Shown here one piece after another: positions 38,829-44,513 of a stretch of 44,513 bases of DNA (position 1 is the first letter of the stretch; every line of letters starts with the position of its first letter). The stretch covers positions 1 through 44,513 of the forward strand of contig PLXO01000126.1 of the NCBI GenBank assembly GCA_003151425.1, given 5' to 3'. This DNA is from Acetobacteraceae bacterium (lineage in GTDB: Bacteria; Pseudomonadota; Alphaproteobacteria; Acetobacterales; Acetobacteraceae). Under the pieces are notes generated by a model. That model was given only the letters and a program-made list of their open reading frames with translations. It searched no databases and was not told the origin of the DNA. A program made the position numbers and the translations under genes.

Positions 38829-41800
38829 GTGCGGTTTTGTAAGCCAAAATCCAAGTCAGTCATGCGGCCAATTCTCGCGATATTTTGCATGGCTGCACTG
38901 CCCTGCGGAGCGTACGCCCAACAGGGCGTCAGCGGGATGCTGACGGCAGGGACCGGTTCCCCCGCCTATCTGCAAATGCGCGGCGGGGCGCCGAACCCGC
39001 AGATCGCATGCGCCTTGAATACCGGGTCCAATTGCTCGATCTTGTTTAAACCGCAGGGCACCGGTGGCCTCAATTTCCAGAATGGGAACGGCGGCGACTC
39101 GATAGAGATTCTTGGCACCAGCGTATCGCCTGGTGACACGCTGCAATACGTTCCGAATAATGCTGGCCCTGCGGTCTTCACCGCCAGCATCGGCGCCATG
39201 TTCACCGGCGCTGGCAGTGGCACGAGTCTTACGGTCACGCCGATCTCTGGCGTCATCCATCCGGGCAGCGCCTCTACTGCAACCATCACTGGAACCGGGG
39301 TGCCCGGTAGCACCTACATCGTGTCGCAGACCAGCGGTACTCCAGGCGGTGCCGGTGTTTATGTGACGAACAACCCCACCACATCGTCTGGCGCAAGCAT
39401 CACGTCGACCAGCACGACGATGGATGTAACCGGCACGACATCGGGCACGATCGCGGTGGGGCAGAGCGACTCTGGACTCGGTATTGCCAGCGGCACCATG
39501 CTCACTGCACTTATTAGTGGTGGCGGCACAGGTGGCGTCGGAACCTATACGATCAGCCCAGCGCAATATGCGCCGAGCACGACCGCCGCTGCTCTTGGTA
39601 GTACGGTCACGCTGCAGACTTCCAACGGTGCGCCGATAACGCTGAATCCCAGCCTCGCGTTGGCCGGGGCCGTGTCCTTCAACAACAACGGCATAGCCGC
39701 CACGACACAACAGAAGTTTCAGTCAGCGTTCAATGTCACTGGCATTGACAGCGACATTGGGCAGCAGGCCGCTGGCATTTTCAATATCAATGCGAATTTC
39801 CAGAACAGCACCAACTTCGCTTCCGCACCCCCGGCGATGTCGCTCGTCACTACGCAACTCGGGACCGGATATGCCCGCGGCATCACCGGATTGCAGGTAT
39901 TCGCGAACCTGACGAGCACGCCGACGAATGTTCCGAGCACCTGGGCCACGACGACGACCTATGGCAACGGCAGCATGATGTATGATGCCAGCGCCGATCT
40001 GTTCCAGACCTTCACCGGAGGCACGACGGGTTCTATCGCGCCGACCCTGACAAGCTGCAACCCATCCTGCACGGACGGTACGGTTACGTGGACCTATACC
40101 GGCGCGTCTCTCTACGGAATAGCCGGCACTGTCGCGTCGCAGGTCTACGGCGAGATCAATGCGAACCAAGGGGGGACCGCGGCTGCAACCATGGGAACGG
40201 GTTGGGGTCTTCTCGGTGGCGTCATCGTTGGGACAGGGGGAACCTACACGCAGGCGGTGACCGCACAAGAACTTGATATCAATGTCGCACCGACCGGCAC
40301 CGCCGCGCCGGGGTCTTTGGTCGGGCTTGGTATCTACACCCAAGCCGCTGGTCAGGGTCGGTTCGTGGACACGGCTCTTTCGATCGCGGGGAATACCGGA
40401 AATTATCGGAAGAACGGCATTCAGTTCGGTTCCACGCTCGATCCAAATGCCGGGGTCGGTCTATCCGTATATGACAGTCGAGGCAACGCGCAATATGGCG
40501 CCGGCCTGATCGACTGCTCGCAATGCGGTAGTTTTGCCGGCACGCAGTCGCAGTTCGGCAACGATGCCCCATTCATTCTGAAAAGCCCTTATTTCAACCT
40601 GCTGGCCACTGGCGACATGCGCGTGGGCTACGGCCTGATTCATGTCACCTCGAACGGCTTCACTCTCGACGTGCCGAATTATGCGATCACCGGCAACAGC
40701 AGTTTCAGCGGCGGGACGGGCTGGATCAACGGTGAAGAAGCCTGCGACTCTCTGGGCAATTGCGGCACCGTCACACAATCCGGCGGCGTACCAAGCGGCA
40801 TAACCGTCTATACCCACACCTATATGCCAATCAGTGCCCTTCCTTTTGCCACGCCAGAGACCTGGCACGCGGTGTCGATATCAAACCCCGGCCCTACAGG
40901 GGGCACCACTGAAGGAACGCCCTTCACGACGGTTGAGTCCTATACACTGGCGAGTAGTCCAACCATCGGCATCGGCGGAGTTTCGGCGACCGCAGTCAAC
41001 CTCGGCAACAGCGGGAGCATCACGACGGTAGCGGGGGCGTTGAACGCAACGGGCGCCCTGACCCTCAGCGCCTCCGGCACCGCGCTGAGCGTGGCGAACA
41101 ACGCGGCGATCGGCGGCACGCTAGGGGTTACGGGCGCGGCGACATTTCCAGGGGGCGCCTCTGTTACTGGCCTCGCCGTCACCGGCTCACTTACAGTCAA
41201 TGGTCAGATCATTTCGAACCAAGGCGGCTCACTTGGCACGGCAGCGTATGTCAGTACCGGGACCAGCGGCGCGATGCTCGGGATGCTGAATGCGAGCAAA
41301 ACCGACAGCGGGGCGAACACCTACAGCGGAGCCGACACTTTCTCCGCCTCCGGCACTGCGCTATCGGTAACGAACAACGCGGCGATCGGCGGCACGCTAG
41401 GGGTTACCGGCGCGGCGACAATTTCAGGGGGCGCCTCTATCACTGGCCTTGCCGTCGCCGACTCGTTTACAGCAATCGGCCTGGTAACGCCCAGTGATCT
41501 CGCTATGCAAGCTGCCAATACCGTGCTGACCAATGCCACCAGCGGTTCCGCGTCGCCCACCGCTCAATCGATGTCCTCGTGTTCCGCTCCCGGCAATGCA
41601 CTCAACTGGACGACCAATACGGGGTTCGGGTGCAGTGCCTCGATCACCGCTGCGGCGGTCCCTGCCAGCGGCCTGACCGGGACGACGCTGCCCTCGAACG
41701 TGACCACTTCATCCCTGACCTCTGCGGCTGGCGGGACGTTTGGCACGGGGGCCTATGCCGCCGCATATGCACTGCCAACGGCCACATCATCTTTGCGTGG

Positions 41801-43997
41801 TGGCGTTAATCCTGACAATGCAACAATCGTTAACACCGCCGGGGCTATCAGTGTGGCCTACGGCACAGTGGCAAGCACAGCGGCGCAGGGTAACGACAGC
41901 CGGATCACCGGAGCGTTGGCGGCGGCAACCGCCGCAACGACTTATGCTCCGCTCGCCAGCCCGACGTTCAGCGGTACGGTGGCTGCTCCGGTGCTTAACT
42001 TGACGCTGGCAGGCACCGCGCTAAGCCTCGGCGCCAGCAGCAACGCCACCTTCGGTGGCACGCTTGGGGTGACGGGCAACGCGACGCTGAGCAGCGGCAC
42101 ACTGGCGCTCGGGAACAGCACCAGTATCCTGACGCCGACAGGACGGAACATCAACTTCAACACGGTCAACGGCGCTGTGTTCGGGATTTTCGACGCCAAT
42201 GCAGCGGTAGCCAGCAAACTGACTTTGCAGGCCCCCTCTGTCGCCACCTCGCCGCTGATATTCACCACATCGGGGGCTGGCGGCGTCGAGTTCAATTCCT
42301 ATCTCTATAACCAGCGCACGATCGTTTACTCTGGGATCAATACAGCCGGAGCCAACAACGTGTCGGGAATAAATGGCATCATCTCCGGGGCGTCCTCGGA
42401 CGTGACGGCATACTCCCCAAACGCATCAAAGGGGTTCCTGGCGCTCACGACCGGGCACGGCATCAGTTGGGCGCAGGATCAGATCGACCTTACGGCCGGC
42501 TTTTACGGGACCGTGGTAGGCCGGTCCATCTCGATCAGTCAGACCGGGGCGCCGGGAGTCCTGTCGGCGTGGGCGGGGAGCACAGCTTATCCAACGGCCG
42601 GGACGTTGGTCAGCAACGGGACCAACACATACCAGCAGATAGCGAACGCCACAACCACCGGCTCGATTATTGGCACCGCACTAACAGTTACCAGTGGTGC
42701 AGGAATAGCATCTGGCATGATGGTGACTGGTAATGGGGTCACAACTGGAACAACTGTCTCTTCGGGTTCTGGCACAGCCTGGGTGATTACTCCGTCTCAG
42801 ACAGTTACATCTACCAGCATGCAGTTCACGGGAGGAACATCCGCCAGTTCTGGTGGCCCGACAGGCATCGGCTCGACCATTAACGACGGGTCGGTGGTCT
42901 GGACCTATATCAGTCCCATTTTTGGTTCCAACCTGAGTGCGCTTTCATCGAACGTTTTTGCCACTTACAACCTGGGCGGCACCACAGCTAATCCGGTTGG
43001 TATCATCCAGTCGGGAAATGACATCGCATCCATCGCAGGCGCTGCGTCGGGCTATTTCAATGAGGTAGCGCGCGAAGAAGATTGCGATGTGGCTATAGGA
43101 CTGGCTCCATTCAAGCGGGCGTGCCTTCAGATCGTGAGCGGCGCGGCTGGTGATCACGCCACTTTTCAGGACGCCGGCCTGACTTTTGGTGGCACAGGCA
43201 CTGGGAACTTTATGAACGACATCGTATTCACTGATACCGCGATTGACCCGAACGGCACGCTCATCACCGCGTGGCCGTGGAATGTCGGTGCGCCGCTCCA
43301 TGCAGCAGTTGGCATCGACCTAATGCGGCTGATCGCTGATGGGGTAGGACCGAGCGGCGGTGGCAGCATCGTCCGGTGGCGTAATGGCGATATCTCGAAC
43401 CCGACTGGCCAGTATGCTGGCGGCAATCTCAACCTGGGCGCAGCGTCGCTCGCAGTGACATCGACCGGCCTAACGATTGACGTGCCCAACTACGCATTGA
43501 CTGCGACATCGGCATTCTCTGGCGGCACGGGCTGGAGTGCCAACCAGGCTGCCACGGATAAGTATGGCAATCAGGGAACGGTAACAGAGTCCGGCGGCGT
43601 TCCCTCCGCAGTGACCATTACACGCTGGCATCACGATCCCGCGAACCTGAGCGGCACGGGCGCCGTGTGGGTGCCTGATACGCCCTCTGGCAACCTGACT
43701 GCGACGGGAACTCCCGCAGTTCCCACGTCCTTCACGACCACTGAGACGTGGGCGATGGTCAGCACGCCGACCATCGGCATAGGCATCGGCGTTGCGACCG
43801 CGATCAACATTGGCAACAGCAGTTCGACCACGACGCTGACTGGCATCCTCAAGGGCGCGGCGGCCACCTTCACGGCCAACGGCTCTGTTGCCACCACAAT
43901 GACATCACTCGGCCCGACCGGCTCGCACGCGACGGTGCAGGAGTGGTTCACGGTCACCGACACTGGCGGAACCGTCCGCTACATTCCAGCTTATTAG
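38829..43997 (+). CDS. Giant exported tail-fibre-like repeat protein
   Basis: A 1722-residue protein rich in Gly, Ser, Thr and Ala. Residues 1-30 form a Sec signal (basic MRFCKPKSKSVMRP, hydrophobic ILAIFCMAAL, cleavage after AYA). The GTG start has GGTGGAG seven bases upstream; an ATG at 38862 is the alternative. The body carries phage tail-fibre-style segments: LGTAAYVSTGTSGAMLGMLN, SLRGGVNPDNATIVNTAGAI, AAQGNDSRITGALAA and TYAPLASPTFSGT. GGTLGVTG recurs near 762, 854 and 1075. A DVPNYA...FSGGTGW...SGGVPS module appears near 615 and again near 1549. W-x-Y...DG-x-[VT]-W-x-Y motifs near 372 and 1240-1360 look carbohydrate-binding. The role is unknown: fibre, adhesin or glycan binder. A signal peptide is odd for a phage fibre. 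Confidence 0.75.
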   Translation: MRFCKPKSKSVMRPILAIFCMAALPCGAYAQQGVSGMLTAGTGSPAYLQMRGGAPNPQIACALNTGSNCSILFKPQGTGGLNFQNGNGGDSIEILGTSVSPGDTLQYVPNNAGPAVFTASIGAMFTGAGSGTSLTVTPISGVIHPGSASTATITGTGVPGSTYIVSQTSGTPGGAGVYVTNNPTTSSGASITSTSTTMDVTGTTSGTIAVGQSDSGLGIASGTMLTALISGGGTGGVGTYTISPAQYAPSTTAAALGSTVTLQTSNGAPITLNPSLALAGAVSFNNNGIAATTQQKFQSAFNVTGIDSDIGQQAAGIFNINANFQNSTNFASAPPAMSLVTTQLGTGYARGITGLQVFANLTSTPTNVPSTWATTTTYGNGSMMYDASADLFQTFTGGTTGSIAPTLTSCNPSCTDGTVTWTYTGASLYGIAGTVASQVYGEINANQGGTAAATMGTGWGLLGGVIVGTGGTYTQAVTAQELDINVAPTGTAAPGSLVGLGIYTQAAGQGRFVDTALSIAGNTGNYRKNGIQFGSTLDPNAGVGLSVYDSRGNAQYGAGLIDCSQCGSFAGTQSQFGNDAPFILKSPYFNLLATGDMRVGYGLIHVTSNGFTLDVPNYAITGNSSFSGGTGWINGEEACDSLGNCGTVTQSGGVPSGITVYTHTYMPISALPFATPETWHAVSISNPGPTGGTTEGTPFTTVESYTLASSPTIGIGGVSATAVNLGNSGSITTVAGALNATGALTLSASGTALSVANNAAIGGTLGVTGAATFPGGASVTGLAVTGSLTVNGQIISNQGGSLGTAAYVSTGTSGAMLGMLNASKTDSGANTYSGADTFSASGTALSVTNNAAIGGTLGVTGAATISGGASITGLAVADSFTAIGLVTPSDLAMQAANTVLTNATSGSASPTAQSMSSCSAPGNALNWTTNTGFGCSASITAAAVPASGLTGTTLPSNVTTSSLTSAAGGTFGTGAYAAAYALPTATSSLRGGVNPDNATIVNTAGAISVAYGTVASTAAQGNDSRITGALAAATAATTYAPLASPTFSGTVAAPVLNLTLAGTALSLGASSNATFGGTLGVTGNATLSSGTLALGNSTSILTPTGRNINFNTVNGAVFGIFDANAAVASKLTLQAPSVATSPLIFTTSGAGGVEFNSYLYNQRTIVYSGINTAGANNVSGINGIISGASSDVTAYSPNASKGFLALTTGHGISWAQDQIDLTAGFYGTVVGRSISISQTGAPGVLSAWAGSTAYPTAGTLVSNGTNTYQQIANATTTGSIIGTALTVTSGAGIASGMMVTGNGVTTGTTVSSGSGTAWVITPSQTVTSTSMQFTGGTSASSGGPTGIGSTINDGSVVWTYISPIFGSNLSALSSNVFATYNLGGTTANPVGIIQSGNDIASIAGAASGYFNEVAREEDCDVAIGLAPFKRACLQIVSGAAGDHATFQDAGLTFGGTGTGNFMNDIVFTDTAIDPNGTLITAWPWNVGAPLHAAVGIDLMRLIADGVGPSGGGSIVRWRNGDISNPTGQYAGGNLNLGAASLAVTSTGLTIDVPNYALTATSAFSGGTGWSANQAATDKYGNQGTVTESGGVPSAVTITRWHHDPANLSGTGAVWVPDTPSGNLTATGTPAVPTSFTTTETWAMVSTPTIGIGIGVATAINIGNSSSTTTLTGILKGAAATFTANGSVATTMTSLGPTGSHATVQEWFTVTDTGGTVRYIPAY
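41095..41131 (+). repeat. 37-bp direct repeat, copy 1
   Basis: A perfect 37-base match to 41371-41407, 276 bases (92 codons) away and in the same frame. It encodes NNAAIGGTLGVT. Sequence on both sides is also similar, so the unit was duplicated and then drifted. Confidence 0.85.
41371..41407 (+). repeat. 37-bp direct repeat, copy 2
   Basis: The second copy of the repeat at 41095-41131. The following codons (GAATISGGASITGLAV against GAATFPGGASVTGLAV) show the longer diverged unit. Confidence 0.85.
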
Positions 43998-44005
43998 GAG
44001 CCCCT

Positions 44006-44329
44006 ATGAAACGCTTGATCCTCGCCGCCGTCTTCCTGCCGGGCATTGCGCTCGCGCAGCCGGCACCGCAGCAGTTTTGTATCTCCCCCACGCTCGCCCA
44101 GACCCTTGCCGCCACGCTGCAACAGGACGCCACGACGCTGGCGCTACTGAACGAGGCCGCGCAGGAGCCGCAGCGCCAAGCCGCCACGGTGGCAGCGGCT
44201 GTGGCGAAGCAGAAGGCAGACGACGAGGCAGCGGCGAAGACGGGCGCGGCAGCCGAGATTCCTGCGACGACGGCGCACGTCCCGAACCCTGCGTCGCCAG
44301 CGCCCGCGACACCGTCGACAAAGCCCTGA
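44006..44329 (+). CDS. Small exported protein downstream of the fibre-like gene
   Basis: A 107-residue protein that begins eight bases after the fibre-like stop, with AGGAG six bases before ATG 44006, so the two are surely co-transcribed. Residues 1-18 (MKRLILAAVFLPGIALAQ) are a Sec signal. The mature part has one Cys (FCISPTLAQ), then an Ala/Gln-rich helix (TLQQDATTLALLNEAAQEP, then AATVAAAVAKQKADDEAAAK) likely to form a coiled coil, and a Pro/Ala-rich tail. I do not recognise the family. It may be a periplasmic partner or chaperone for the large protein, or a prophage accessory protein. Confidence 0.75.
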   Translation: MKRLILAAVFLPGIALAQPAPQQFCISPTLAQTLAATLQQDATTLALLNEAAQEPQRQAATVAAAVAKQKADDEAAAKTGAAAEIPATTAHVPNPASPAPATPSTKP

Positions 44330-44412
44330 GATCGTGCCCCGTGGCCAGCGCGTCCGCCGTGGGTGGCAGGTCTGCGTAGCCCTGACCCTCGCTTCACTCC
44401 CTCGTTCCCACC

Positions 44413-44431
44413 ATGCCGTCTGGGGCGGCAT
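44413..44431 (+). terminator. Hairpin after the small exported gene
   Basis: ATGCCGTCTGGGGCGGCAT has a 6-bp stem about 80 bases after the stop. The tract after it is only weakly T-rich, so it is a modest terminator candidate. Confidence 0.3.
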
Positions 44432-44513
44432 AGTTGGTTGCCTTCGAAAGTCCTGAACTCGCTATGGTGTATGGAATTTTGATCTCATCGGGTATCTGCT
44501 CGACCCCGGTTTG

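Noticed and set aside
39100..43900. CRISPR-like array in the repetitive fibre gene
   Set aside because: Repeats are in frame, unevenly spaced and diverged, and encode protein modules; there are no regular spacers and no cas genes.
44334..44456. 40-codon GTG-started frame after the small exported gene, with a short hydrophobic stretch
   Set aside because: Weak ribosome site, overlaps a terminator-like hairpin, and too short to judge.
38829..44513. Calling the right end a complete prophage
   Set aside because: No integrase, capsid, terminase, portal, lysis gene or attachment site is visible; only fibre-like sequence is present.

Overview
The window is a high-GC chromosomal segment (44.5 kb). 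Its proteins, dense antisense open frames, CheZ-like phosphatase and intergenic palindromes fit an alphaproteobacterium, perhaps a member of the Acetobacteraceae. This placement is inferred from protein style, not from a marker gene. No rRNA, tRNA or CRISPR array was recognised.

Layout. 49-3956 holds a NUDIX protein overlapped by a nitroreductase, a pair of inverted GC-rich repeats, a malate/L-lactate dehydrogenase-family enzyme, and a two-gene module of an MNT-type nucleotidyltransferase plus partner. 4106-20544 looks like a catabolic and uptake island for cyclic amides (hydantoin, oxoproline or related compounds). It has a fused HyuA-HyuB protein, a response-regulator/histidine-kinase hybrid, a folate-type formyltransferase, an operon of binding protein-hyuA-hyuB, and a convergent full Liv-type ABC importer. 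20763-25050 is an RND efflux pair (adaptor and pump).

25047-29005 is a scar zone. A tandem-heptad coiled-coil gene carries a one-base frameshift. Next to it, one 207-residue membrane-protein gene has been split by two insertion sequences. An IS5-family element (27601-28665) sits at codon 114, and an IS66-family element (25705-27322) sits three codons before the stop. Removing both elements, with one copy of each target duplication, restores exactly 208 codons in frame. The IS66 transposase is itself broken by a short palindrome.

29237-37990 returns to core genes: acetate kinase, a lone form-II CoxL-like molybdenum hydroxylase subunit, aspartyl-tRNA synthetase, a CheZ-like phosphatase and the TypA/BipA GTPase. 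After about 840 bases without a confident gene comes the most unusual locus. This is a 1722-residue Ser/Thr/Gly/Ala-rich protein built like a phage tail fibre but starting with a Sec signal peptide, followed by a small exported protein. It may be the edge of a prophage or a domesticated secreted fibre; the window ends too soon to tell.
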